Source: Bradyrhizobium barranii subsp. barranii
Lineage (GTDB): Bacteria > Pseudomonadota > Alphaproteobacteria > Rhizobiales > Xanthobacteraceae
Assembly (NCBI RefSeq): GCF_017565645.3
Contig: NZ_CP086136.1
Coordinates: forward strand, 9,221,501 to 9,285,500
DNA: 64,000 nucleotides
Direction of reading: 5' to 3'
Both the position numbers and the translations under genes were made by a program. Numbering within the stretch: the first letter of the stretch is position 1; the number at the start of each line of letters is the position of its first letter. Below the pieces are notes generated by a model that was not told the DNA's origin, did not search any database, and worked only from the letters and a program-made list of their open reading frames with translations. Below, one piece after another: positions 46,665 through 55,690 of this stretch.

Positions 46665-47284
46665 CGATATCGTTTCTTCGGTAGCAAAATGAAGCGAATG
46701 CGCCGGGGCGGCGCATCTTAGAACCGCCAATCCTCCACTATGGCTGACGCGCCACCGGCCCACAAGGAGTGAGGTGCGATCCCACAAGCGTGCCGACAGG
46801 CACGAATGGCCCGGATACGCTTCTGCAACTAGCACCCACTGCAGACAGTGTAGCGAATCCAGACGGCGTTTCGCTCGCGGATCAATTGATATTGCAGTCC
46901 ACCGGTCTCGCCTGCGAGCTCTGCGCCCATTGAGCCAAGCCTGCAAGGGAGTAGCGGCGCTCATGATACGAGCGCCACCTGTCGATAACCTGACGCAGTC
47001 CGGAGCGACGAAATGACGGATGGCGTTTGTAATTCCGTAACCTTCGGCTCAGCTCTCCGCAGACGAATCACTTTGTGCTGGACCGGCTGGTGGCGGGTGC
47101 CGGTCCGCCGGCAGCAGCGCGTTTAGGCCGGCAACTTTGCTGTGACGTGAGGCGAGGCGGCCATACTTCTCCCCGGGGTCAAACGCTTGGGCGATAGCTG
47201 AGCTCAAAAGCTTGCAGCCTATCGCGCTAACGCGCTTGGCTACGAGACGCAGCGCGCCCCGATGTCAACACCGCGGGCTCGCTA
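46665..47284. other. 620 bp upstream of nopM, no gene apart from a tts-like box
   Basis: No recognisable gene on either strand. It holds the weak tts-like box at 46967-46996 and ends at the IS5 copy B. Confidence 0.5.
46967..46996 (-). promoter_or_regulatory. tts-like box upstream of nopM
   Basis: On the minus strand: GCGTCAGGTTATCGACAGGT then GGCGCTCGTA. GTCAG-N-TT-N-TCGA is kept; the second half is weak. It lies about 300 bp upstream of nopM on the same strand. Confidence 0.5.
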
Positions 47285-48118
47285 GGGTCCAGACTCAATT
47301 GAGCCAATATGCGACGAGAGCGGCGAGATGAACAGCGGCCAAAAAATTACGGGCGAGCTTGTCATATCGCGTGGCGATGCGCCGGAAGTCCTTGAGCCTG
47401 CAAAAGCAGCGTTCGATGACATTTCGTCCTTTGTAGGCGCGTTTGTTGAAGCGATGGATGACGACACGGTTAGATTTATTGGGGATTACGGGCTTGGCGC
47501 CACGACGAATGATTTCGCCGCGAAGCTTGTCGCCATCATACCCTTTGTCGGCGAGGAGCACGCTCATGGGTGGCGCGAGCGCCAGGACATCGGGAGCCGC
47601 AGCGATATCGGCATCCTGGCCTGGAGTCAGATGCAGGACGACCGGCCGGCAGAGCGGATCGCTCAGCGCATGGATTTTTGTCGTGCGGCCTCCGCGCGAG
47701 CGGCCGATTGCTTGATTGTGCTCCCCCCTTTTCCGCCGGAGGCACACCGGTGAGCTTTAATCGAGGTCGAGTCGAGCGACAGTACGACGCCGTCTTCGCC
47801 AGGCTTGGCCAGCGCTTCGAAGATTGCGCACCATCGTCCTCGCTTGGCCCAGCGATTGAAGCGATTGTAGATCGTCGTGTAAGGGCCGTATTCACGTGGA
47901 CAATCACGCCATCGTGCACCCGATTGCAGCATGTGAATGATGCCGCTGACGATGCGTCGGTCGTCGTCCCGATCCGGCCCCGTCAGTCCCCTCGGCAGAT
48001 GCGGTTCGATACGCGCCCATTGCCTGTCGTTCAGCCAAAACAAACCAGCGCGCATTCTCTCGCCCCCGAATCAACACGTAGGCAAGAGAATCACGTGGCG
48101 CTATTTAGGTACAGACCC
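47285..48118 (-). mobile_element. IS5-family (IS427-type) element, copy B
   Basis: An 834-bp element, inverted relative to copy A at 14576-15409 and apparently identical to it over the coding part. Flanked by TA at 47283-47284 and 48119-48120. The two copies bracket the entire T3SS region. Confidence 0.9.
47295..48055 (-). CDS. IS5-family transposase in two frames, copy B
   Basis: The same two overlapping frames as copy A (130 and 150 residues; 48055 to 47663, then 47747 to 47295), joined across the same AAAAGGGGGG slippery run. The preservation of this arrangement in both copies supports programmed frameshifting. Confidence 0.88.
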
Positions 48119-48235
48119 TAATTCTCTTCGACGCGGAGTTCCCAGCCATTTTAACATTGGTCACGTGAACCGGCAAACGGCGATCGGGCGGCTCTTCACG
48201 GTATCCTTCCGACTGGATAATCGGACAGGTGCATC

Positions 48236-48251
48236 TGTCACTGGTACGACA
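48236..48251. promoter_or_regulatory. NifA-type upstream activating sequence
   Basis: TGTCACTGGTACGACA matches TGT-N10-ACA with extended symmetry (TGTC...GACA). No -24/-12 promoter is visible downstream before the IS1380 left end at 48315. The site may be an orphan, separated from its promoter by IS insertion, or a chance match. Confidence 0.45.
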
Positions 48252-48314
48252 GATTTTCTGTGTCGAGCTCAGTGTAGCCTAGCTGCGCCGCGACCAAATA
48301 ACTCGAGCAGCTAG

Positions 48315-48455
48315 CCCGTCTTATTCGCGAGAGGGCGCCTGAGAGGCTGGCGAGCGTGGTGTAAAGCGCTGATGCGGCGTAGGATTCGGTTGCGAAGCCA
48401 CCCCATCACCTTCAACCGCGAACGCCACGCCCGCCATGACCGATGATACGATTTC
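48315..48455 (+). repeat. Duplicated IS1380 left end (remnant)
   Basis: About 140 bp nearly identical to the left end of the intact element at 48664 (tip CCCGTCTTATTCG, including the first codons of the transposase, MTDDTI). It then stops matching. It is preceded by CTAG at 48311-48314, which reappears at 50281-50284 after the right end of the intact copy. Confidence 0.85.
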
Positions 48456-48663
48456 AGACCACTATCGAGAAGCAAGAATTCAACACAAATAAAACCTCTG
48501 CCTCGCGCTCGATCTCTTCATGCTTGATAGTCTCGTTTCGGAGGCTGATCACCTACCGCGTCTAATAGGCCGCTCGCGCCGGTTTCTTTGGACGCGGCAC
48601 GACCGCGACTCCACGTTTCGGCACAGAAATGATCGGGAGTCACTCAATCTTTCTTCAACTTAA
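48456..48663. other. 208 bp between the IS1380 left-end remnant and the intact IS1380
   Basis: No gene or recognised repeat; origin unknown. It ends in TTAA just before the intact element. Confidence 0.4.
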
Positions 48664-50280
48664 CCCGTCTTATTCGTAAGAGTGCGCCTGAGGGGTAAAG
48701 CGCTGATGCGGCGTAGGATTCGGTTGCGAAGCCAACCCCATCACCTCCAACCGCGAACGCCACGCCCGCCATGACCGACGATACGATTCCGCCCTTCTCG
48801 TTTCCAGCCGTTCACGCCAAGAAAGTCACAGCTGCCTTCGATGGTGGGCGCCTAACCTCGAACGGGGGCGTGATGCTTCTGGCGATGGCCGAGCGGCGTC
48901 TCGGTTTGGCCAACAATCTGGCCCGGGTGTTCCCGGATCGGCGCGATCCGACGCGGGTCGTGCACAGCCTGGTCGATATGCTCCGCGCTCGCATGTTCGC
49001 GATCTGCTGCGGCTACGAGGACGCCGACGACCTCGATCATCTGAGGTCCGATCCGGCATTCAAACTGGCCTGCGGACGGCTGCCGGACACGGGCCGGGAT
49101 TTGTGTTCCCAGCCGACGCTGTCGCGGCTGGAGAATGCTCCGCGCCTGCGCGACGTGATCCGGCTGACCTACATTTTGGTCGACGCATGGATGGATAGCT
49201 ACCCCCACGAGCCGGCATCCGTCACGCTCGACATCGATGATACCTGCGACGTCGTCCACGGCCATCAGCAGCTCTCGCTGTTCAACGCTCATTATGACGA
49301 ACGCTGCTTCCTGCCGATCCACGTCTACGACACGGAGAAGAGCCGGCCCGTGGCCGTCGTGCTGCGGCCCGGCAAGACGCCGGGCGGCGTCGAGGTGCGT
49401 GCCCATCTGCGCCGCCTGGTACGGCATATCCGGACGCGATGGCACAACACGCAAATTACGTTCCGTGGCGACGGGCACTATGCCCGGCCGGAGGCCATGG
49501 CGTGGTGCGAGACCAACGGCATCGACTACATCTTCGGTCTGTCCGGCACCAAGCCTCTCGCCAGAAAAGTCGACGAGGTCGCCGACGACATCCGCACGCG
49601 ACGCGCCATCGAGAACCTGCCGGTTCTGCGTGGCTATACCGAGACGCGCCACAAGGCAAAGTCCTGGGATCGCGAACGGCGCACTGTCGCCCGTATTGAG
49701 GCGACGATGCTCGGCCTCGACATCCGCTTCGTCGTCACCAGCCTCGATGTCGGCTCGGCCGAGTGGATCTACGACAGCCTGTATTGCGCGCGCGGCCAAG
49801 CCGAGAATCTGATCAAGCTGCATAAGACGCAGCTCGCCTCCGATCGCACCAGCTGCCGTTCGGCGCTCGCCAACCAGGTCCGTCTCGTGCTCCATACGGC
49901 CGCTTATTGGCTGATGCTGACCGTGCGCGACGCCATTCCCAAAGCCCGGGAATTGGCCGCTGCCGAGTTCGCGACGCTGCGTCTTCGTCTCTTGAAAATC
50001 GCCGCCCGTGTCGTCGAGACCACGAGCCGCATTCGCCTTGCGTTTGCCGCGGCATGTCCCGAAGCCGACCTGATCTGCGGCTTGCCCGGCGCGCTGCTGC
50101 CGCTCGGTCCTTGACCGGCGGGGCGTCCGCCCCCGTTCGCCCAACCCATCCCTCAAGCGCGTTGCAAAGTACCGGTCGTCAGGCGGCGAAAAGCCGAAGG
50201 CAATCCTGTGCGCCTCGTCAGACAAGATGTGCGGCCGCATCAATCGGGCCCAAAAGCCGCACTCTCACGAATAGGACGGG
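48664..50280 (+). mobile_element. IS1380-family element, intact
   Basis: A 1617-bp element with tips CCCGTCTTATTCGTAAGAG and, inverted, CCCGTCCTATTCGTGAGAG. Left flank is TTAA and right flank is CTAG, so there is no matching 4-bp duplication for this copy on its own; the CTAG instead pairs with the one in front of the remnant end at 48315. Confidence 0.88.
48771..50114 (+). CDS. IS1380-family transposase
   Basis: A 447-residue DDE transposase, normal length. Motifs include the N-terminal SNGGVMLLAMAERRLGLANN, ASVTLDIDDTCDVVHGHQQL with the first Asp, ITFRGDGHYARPEAMAWCET with the second, and YCARGQAENLIKLHKTQLAS with the Glu. The frame is complete and element ends are intact. Confidence 0.95.
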   Translation: MTDDTIPPFSFPAVHAKKVTAAFDGGRLTSNGGVMLLAMAERRLGLANNLARVFPDRRDPTRVVHSLVDMLRARMFAICCGYEDADDLDHLRSDPAFKLACGRLPDTGRDLCSQPTLSRLENAPRLRDVIRLTYILVDAWMDSYPHEPASVTLDIDDTCDVVHGHQQLSLFNAHYDERCFLPIHVYDTEKSRPVAVVLRPGKTPGGVEVRAHLRRLVRHIRTRWHNTQITFRGDGHYARPEAMAWCETNGIDYIFGLSGTKPLARKVDEVADDIRTRRAIENLPVLRGYTETRHKAKSWDRERRTVARIEATMLGLDIRFVVTSLDVGSAEWIYDSLYCARGQAENLIKLHKTQLASDRTSCRSALANQVRLVLHTAAYWLMLTVRDAIPKARELAAAEFATLRLRLLKIAARVVETTSRIRLAFAAACPEADLICGLPGALLPLGP

Positions 50281-50284
50281 CTAG

Positions 50285-50577
50285 TGCGCCTTGTTGATCT
50301 CGCGTTAAACACGCTTAACCCTATGAGCGCTGGAATTGTGCAGGACACACGTTCGCGGCGCATTGAAACCGCGAGGATCTGCCGCGATTTCTCGCCAAAC
50401 GCGCGGCGTAGGATGATATTGACTTATAAGCGTCGCATACATCGGACTTCTCGCCTCCTCCGGACACGAGCGGGCGATACGCCGTTGTCGGCTCAACTAT
50501 CCGGCAGGAATGCGGAGCCAGGGAACGACCGCTCGACGAGCATCGCCATGTTTTACACTTAAGGATCAACATCCGTG
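50285..50577. other. 290 bp spacer with no gene
   Basis: No ORF with family features; contains the AAGGA ribosome site of the next gene near 50561. Confidence 0.45.
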
Positions 50578-50877
50578 ATGACTTCGATTGATGATACGCT
50601 AAGTGAGATCAGATGGCTGCGAAACGGAATCTGGCGCTGCCGCCGGCTACTTAACACCGACCTGCCTGGCACCGAACGCAAGGCCCTTGAGAAGCGTCTG
50701 CATGAACAGCTCTCTGCCTTTGAACGGCTCTCGTCGACGGCGTTTCCTTTCGCCTTGAGCTCTAAAGTGTATTCGGTCAGGAGCACCACAATCGGGCGAA
50801 GCGACTCCCCTGAAGCGCCCATAGAGAACGCCGCAATGGTATCAAGCGGTTGCATGGGGAAATCGATCAGCGGCTAA
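50578..50877 (+). CDS. Small helical hypothetical protein
   Basis: A 99-residue protein with a good AAGGA site. Two helices (DDTLSEIRWLRNGIWRCRRL, GTERKALEKRLHEQLSAFER) form a likely hairpin, followed by a less ordered tail. Basic and amphipathic, with no signal peptide. A GTG one codon upstream is also possible. I do not recognise the family. Confidence 0.55.
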   Translation: MTSIDDTLSEIRWLRNGIWRCRRLLNTDLPGTERKALEKRLHEQLSAFERLSSTAFPFALSSKVYSVRSTTIGRSDSPEAPIENAAMVSSGCMGKSISG

Positions 50878-51351
50878 CAAAAGAGGTTTCCTAGCCCAAT
50901 CTGTTACAGCTCAGTCTAGCCGAAGGTAATCCTGAGAAATCTAAGGCAACCGCGATGAAACAAACGCGCTGATATTCTGGCAATCATTGGCTGTCGCAGC
51001 CGACTTAGCCACTTCCGCAAAAATACGTAGTCGCGGGCCACAATGCCATAAATTGATGACAGTACGGTCCACTGCCTCCACAGCTGACGCTGATTGCCCT
51101 TGGGACCAGCCACAGAGAGACGAAAGCAACTTCACAAAACCTCGAAGCCGCGAATGGCTACAGCGCTGAACAAAGCGCAACTGCTGCAGCACGAAACTCG
51201 AAATTCAAGGCCGCACCACGCCTGGGCAACTGTATCGCTAATCGAGCCAATCCAATCACGGATCGGTCCCACCCAGCCGACTGCGCCTCGGCAGGCTGAT
51301 GCTCCAGCCCGGTCGACCTTCAGCCACCAAGCTGGCCAACCCCGCCGCCCG
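50878..51351. other. 470 bp without a recognisable gene
   Basis: Only short ORFs without ribosome sites or family patterns on both strands. Confidence 0.5.
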
Positions 51352-51741
51352 TCAGTCTGAATACTTCACTATCGTTCGAGTTCGCAACTGCCGCGTCTCT
51401 CGATGAGGGCCTACCGGGCGCTTGTTGAGCGATTGTCTCGGTGCATCGTTTTCGTTTGCCGCGGTTGGCATCATGCGCCGGCATTCGCGGTGCAAGTTTT
51501 TGAAATTGTCCCTAAGACAAAACATGGCCACGTCAACATCGCTACGGCCTGTAAAGCGGTCACAGAAGCGGATCACGTCTGATTTGCACGACGCCAAGAC
51601 TTCCTCGGCTCGCCGATCTCGCGCGCGAGCGTGTCCTGTGCACCATGTCGCAGCGATCGCGATCGCAGCGAGGACGGCTGCAAAGCGATGCGCATTGCAA
51701 GTCCAGCCCATTCGTCGCTCTTGATTGACCAAACCCCTCAT
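51352..51741 (-). CDS. Exported cysteine-containing small protein
   Basis: A 129-residue protein. An N-terminal hydrophobic segment (FAAVLAAIAIAATWCTGHARA) is a likely signal peptide ending near residue 40. The mature part holds three regularly placed cysteine-containing steps, VLASCKSDVIRFCDRF, VAMFCLRDNFKNLHREC, resembling small periplasmic proteins with Cys-rich repeat motifs found in Bradyrhizobium. A start ten codons in (MGWTCNAHRF) is an alternative. No function can be assigned; it is well conserved in pattern and likely real. Confidence 0.6.
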   Translation of the reverse strand: MRGLVNQERRMGWTCNAHRFAAVLAAIAIAATWCTGHARARDRRAEEVLASCKSDVIRFCDRFTGRSDVDVAMFCLRDNFKNLHRECRRMMPTAANENDAPRQSLNKRPVGPHRETRQLRTRTIVKYSD

Positions 51742-52415
51742 AAGACGCCTGTGCTTCTCTGTTTTTCTTTGCCCCGAGAGGTGATCTGTTTACCGGATTG
51801 GAATGCCTCGGCAGCCATGAGTCTCGCTTCTCGCGGGCCGGCTGCAATGATTGCCGCGCTCCGAATCATTATCCCGCCACTCGCAACACGCATTGCGAAG
51901 ACCGCGACAAACAGAGATCGGCCGTTTAGCACTTATGTGCCCATGTTGGCTCCCAATATGGTGTTCTGCTTCGCCATGCCTACAACCTGACGTTACGGTC
52001 GATTCAAGCACTTTGAGCGCGCGGGCACCGCATATCATCTCGGTCAGCGCGTTCGCCAAGCGACCGTCTACAGGCCTTCTCCGCCGAGTAGATCGGATGG
52101 CGCGTCAGTCGGATGGCATGGAGTTGTGCATCATTGACGAGCTCTACGGCCGCATATTCGCCAAAGCACGATCTCGAACGCGAGAGGCTTGGCATGATCC
52201 TTGGGTGCCGCCTCACGGCCCTGCATGTGCGGTTGGAGACGCGAGCGTCAAAGTCCTACAATAGGATGCGGCGATTTAAGACGCGGAGTGGAGACAGATA
52301 AAACGCCTCCCTTGCCGCTAACCGCCCAGTTATCACTTCGAACGGCACGCGGATTGCTGGGTAAGTATCAGCCAGTTGCCGGGAAGGAAGCGGCTCAGGC
52401 GGAGCCGGAGTTCCA
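51742..52415. other. 670 bp without a recognisable gene
   Basis: Several short ORFs on both strands with no family pattern. No RNA gene or promoter box was recognised. Confidence 0.5.
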
Positions 52416-52694
52416 ATGAGACTTATTCGATTCATGTTAATCGACCTGGCGCTGATGCTGGTCGCACCTGAGAGTGCAGAGGCTACGATCAGCTACTGGG
52501 CAGACTTCAAATCGGCTCGCGAAGCTGTGGGATCATTGATGCCGATTTCCGGCCGCGGGCCAGTATTCAGCTTTGGCGTGAGCCGGCATCTTTGCCCCCC
52601 AACCTCTCAAGCCGCGCCATTCAACATTCACCAGAAGGCCTCGGCCCGGCCAAGCAGACCAAAGACCTCGCGTTGTTGGAAAGGCGGCGCTTAA
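52416..52694 (+). CDS. Hypothetical exported protein or decayed gene start
   Basis: ATG 52416 after CGGAG gives a signal-like start (MRLIRFMLIDLALMLVAPES) followed by ATISYWADFKSAREAVGSLM. Beyond residue 45 the sequence looks unlike a folded protein, and protein-like pieces occur in the next frame (SSRAIQHSPEGLGPAKQTKD, LKVSAPATVPIATIHRRG). Position just upstream of a modC-like gene makes a decayed modA/modB relic conceivable, but similarity is not convincing. Confidence 0.3.
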   Translation: MRLIRFMLIDLALMLVAPESAEATISYWADFKSAREAVGSLMPISGRGPVFSFGVSRHLCPPTSQAAPFNIHQKASARPSRPKTSRCWKGGA

Positions 52695-53196
52695 CTCTTA
52701 AGGTAAGCGCGCCGGCCACCGTACCGATTGCCACGATCCACCGGCGTGGAGCTGCTCAACAAGGCTCCGGACTTGAAACCGCTCTGCACGCCTCCCTCCC
52801 ACTTTATACCCTCTTGCGAGCAGCAGCGCCGTGCTGGAGCGGAATAGACTGGATGGCCAGCAGCATAACGATCACCTCCAGTGCAGCCGCTAGGCTCCTC
52901 ACTTAGATGGAAGATACAGCACATGGGCGGGTTCACCAAAGAAGCCAAGAAGGGCTATATTGAGGTTGCCTTCAACGGCTCGCTCGCGAGCATTCTGCTT
53001 GATACGCAGTTCAGCGTACCGGCCAAAGGCGTCACAGCGATTTTTGGTCCGCCTGGGTGCGGCAAAACTACACTCGCGCGCTGCATCGCTGGCGTGCAGT
53101 GCGGATTTCACGGATCGTGAGCATCGATTTCGCGCGATCGTGAGCACTGAATTCAGACGATCGTGAGCAGCCCGCTACGGCCGATGGGAGATAGAG

Positions 53197-53958
53197 TCAG
53201 TGTTCTGGTTGGCCGTCAAGGGTGATGGTTTTGGCGCTGCGTTTTCGCATGCTTTCTCCGGTGAGCTGGAGGCGGTGGGCGTTGTGGACGAGGCGATCGA
53301 GAATGGCGTCGGCGACCGTGGCGTCCCCAATGGCTCCATGCCAGGTGTCCACGGGGAGCTGACTTGTGACGATGGTGGATGCGCGGCCATGGCGGTCCTC
53401 GAGGATTTCGAGCAGATCGCGGCGTTCCGCGGCGGTGAGCACCGATAGTCCCCAATCATCCAAAATCAGAAGCTGAGCGCGGCCGAGGCTTTTGAGGAGC
53501 CGGGCGTAACGTCCGTCTCCGCGCGCGAGCGCGAGCGCCTCGAACAGCCTTGGAACGCGATGATAGAGGACTGATCGGTTGTCGCGGCAGGCCTTGTGGC
53601 CGAGCGCGCAGGCTAACCAACTTTTGCCCAGGCCGGTTGCCCCGGTGACGAGCAAATTCTCGTGGCGATCGATCCAGCGACCTTCGACGAGTTTGGCGAA
53701 AACGGCGCGGTCGATGCCCCGCGGGGTGCGCAGATCGACGTCCTCGACGCAAGCAGTCTGGCGCAGTGCGGCGATCTTGAGGCGCGTGGTGAGCCGCCTG
53801 GTGTCGCGTTCGGCGGCTTCGCGGTCGACCAACAGGCCGATGCGATCTTCGAACGGCAGGGCTTCGAGATCGGGCGATCGGCGCTGCTCCTCGAAGGCCT
53901 TGGCCATTCCGGTCAGGCCAAGCTCGATCAGCCGTTCGTGGGTTGGGTGGTTAAGCAT
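53197..53958 (-). CDS. istB: IS21-family helper ATPase IstB (copy 2)
   Basis: A full 253-residue IstB starting MLNHPTHERLIELGLTGMAK. Walker A ATGLGKSW near residue 105 and Walker B LLILDDWGL near residue 170. It lies 18 bases downstream of istA. It differs from copy 1 by the complete N-terminus and single substitutions such as GDATVADA for GDPTVADA. Confidence 0.94.
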   Translation of the reverse strand: MLNHPTHERLIELGLTGMAKAFEEQRRSPDLEALPFEDRIGLLVDREAAERDTRRLTTRLKIAALRQTACVEDVDLRTPRGIDRAVFAKLVEGRWIDRHENLLVTGATGLGKSWLACALGHKACRDNRSVLYHRVPRLFEALALARGDGRYARLLKSLGRAQLLILDDWGLSVLTAAERRDLLEILEDRHGRASTIVTSQLPVDTWHGAIGDATVADAILDRLVHNAHRLQLTGESMRKRSAKTITLDGQPEH

Positions 53959-53976
53959 GCCGGGTCTCTCCTTGCT

Positions 53977-55518
53977 TCAGTGGAAGTAGTCGCGTCCGCG
54001 GATATTGCCGGGGCGCAGGGGCTGGTGCTCGAAAGATTCGTCGAAGAACGTGCGATCGAGGCCGTTCTGGAGGATCGATCTAATCGAGGCGACGGAGCGC
54101 GCCTTGATGAGGATGCCCCTCCGGCAGGCTGCGTCGAGGCGTTCGGCGCCGTAGCTTTTGACGAGCGCCAGAATGCCAAGGCAGGTTCGAAAGCCTTGTT
54201 CTGGATGGGGCCGGGCGTCGATCACGGCCTGGAAAAACGCTGCTGTCGAAGGACCGATCCGCTCGCCGGCGGCGATCACCGCGGCGGGGGTCCATTTGCC
54301 GTAGCGGCGATGGGCGCTCGGCATGTGGTCGGCGATGGTGGTGTGTCCGCGTCGGTTGGGCGCGCGGGCATGGCTGGCGATCCGCTGGCCCTTGTGGAAG
54401 ATCTCGACCGTCCGATCGTCGATACGGGCATCGACCAGCTCGCCAATCAGACGATACGGCGCGGAGTACCAATGGCCGTCGACCTCGACATGATAATCGG
54501 GAGCGAGGCGGCAGCGCTTCCAGCGTGCGAAGGCATAAGGCTGATCTGGCAGCGGGGTTAGCTTGGGTTTGTCGAGTTCGGCAAACAGTTCGGCGCGGCT
54601 TGAGCCGAAGCCACGCATTTGACGAGCATTGAGTTCGTCGACGAGTGTCTTGATGGCGGCGTTGAGCTCGGCCCGGGAAAAGAAGCGCTGATTGCGCAGC
54701 CGGGCCAGAATCCAGCGCTGGGCGATTTGCACCGCGACCTCGACCTTCGCCTTGTCTTTTGGGCGCCGCGGCCGTGCGGCGAGAATGGCCGTGCCGTAAT
54801 GGCTCGCCATCTCGGCATAAGTGCGATTGAGGCCGGGATCGTAGCGGTCGGGGTTGCTGACGGCGGCTTTGAGGTTGTCGCAGACCACGAACGTCGGCGT
54901 TCCGCTCAAAAACGTGAACAAGTTGACGTGGGCCCGGATCCAGTCGGCCAAGCTCTCGCTGGGGCAGGCCTCGGCGTAGGTGTAGTTCGAAGCGCCCATC
55001 GCCGCGACGAACAGCTTCATCGGCTGCACTTCCCCGGTCAGCGGATCGACGATGTCGATGGTGTCGCCGGCGAAATCCACGAACACCTTCTCGCCGCCCA
55101 GATGAATCTGCCGCATCGAAGGTCGGACCCGCCCCTTCCAGGCCTCGTAGGTAGTGCAGAACCACGTGTACCCGAAACCGTCGGGATTAACGGCGCGATA
55201 CTCCTCCCAGAGCAGGCGACGGGTTACGTTGCGCCGGCGGAGCTCTTTATCGATGTAGCTCCAGTCGGGCACCGGCCGCTGCGGGCTCTGAGACGCTGGT
55301 CGTGGGGCCGGGAAAAGCAAAAGCTCCAGGTCTTCATCGGTCATTCCCTCCGGAAGCGGCCAGCTCAACCCAGCAGAGCGGGCGCGGCTCAGGTAGCTGT
55401 GCACAACGCCGTTGCTGACGCCCACGCTCCGCGCGATGGCCCGCTCTGGCAGGCCTTGAAAATGTTTTAACCGAAGGACTTCCTTGATCCGGCGCATCGA
55501 CAATCTCTGGGTAGGCAT
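53977..55518 (-). CDS. istA: IS21-family transposase IstA (copy 2)
   Basis: A full 513-residue IstA. The N-terminal HTH (LPERAIARSVGVSNGVVHSY), the DDE core (KVFVDFAGDTIDIVDPLTGE; TFVVCDNLKAAVSNPDRYDP; KDKAKVEVAVQIAQRWILAR) and the C-terminal Mu-type beta-barrel region are present. It is the intact reference for the truncated istA at 5195-6574. With intact ends and helper it may be the active source copy. Confidence 0.95.
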   Translation of the reverse strand: MPTQRLSMRRIKEVLRLKHFQGLPERAIARSVGVSNGVVHSYLSRARSAGLSWPLPEGMTDEDLELLLFPAPRPASQSPQRPVPDWSYIDKELRRRNVTRRLLWEEYRAVNPDGFGYTWFCTTYEAWKGRVRPSMRQIHLGGEKVFVDFAGDTIDIVDPLTGEVQPMKLFVAAMGASNYTYAEACPSESLADWIRAHVNLFTFLSGTPTFVVCDNLKAAVSNPDRYDPGLNRTYAEMASHYGTAILAARPRRPKDKAKVEVAVQIAQRWILARLRNQRFFSRAELNAAIKTLVDELNARQMRGFGSSRAELFAELDKPKLTPLPDQPYAFARWKRCRLAPDYHVEVDGHWYSAPYRLIGELVDARIDDRTVEIFHKGQRIASHARAPNRRGHTTIADHMPSAHRRYGKWTPAAVIAAGERIGPSTAAFFQAVIDARPHPEQGFRTCLGILALVKSYGAERLDAACRRGILIKARSVASIRSILQNGLDRTFFDESFEHQPLRPGNIRGRDYFH

Positions 55519-55598
55519 TGGACTTCCTCGTTAACCACGAGGTCATCCCTAAGCCGGTTGAGTTGTCGGCCGAAGCGCTGCAAGGCTCCGAAAGCCTT

Positions 55599-55690
55599 GC
55601 TCACGATCCCGCGAAATCGTTGCTCACGATCGTCTGAAATCTCTGCTCACGATCCCCTGAAATCCGCGCTCACGATCCCCCGAAACGCGC
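55599..55690. repeat. Four 23-bp tandem repeats at IS21 copy 2 end
   Basis: Four consecutive 23-bp units beginning GCTCACGATC, one more than in copy 1. They are the probable IstA binding array at this end. Confidence 0.9.

Noticed and set aside
48852..50243. A 463-residue minus-strand ORF opposite the IS1380 transposase
   Set aside because: Antisense shadow of a transposase with complete DDE motifs.
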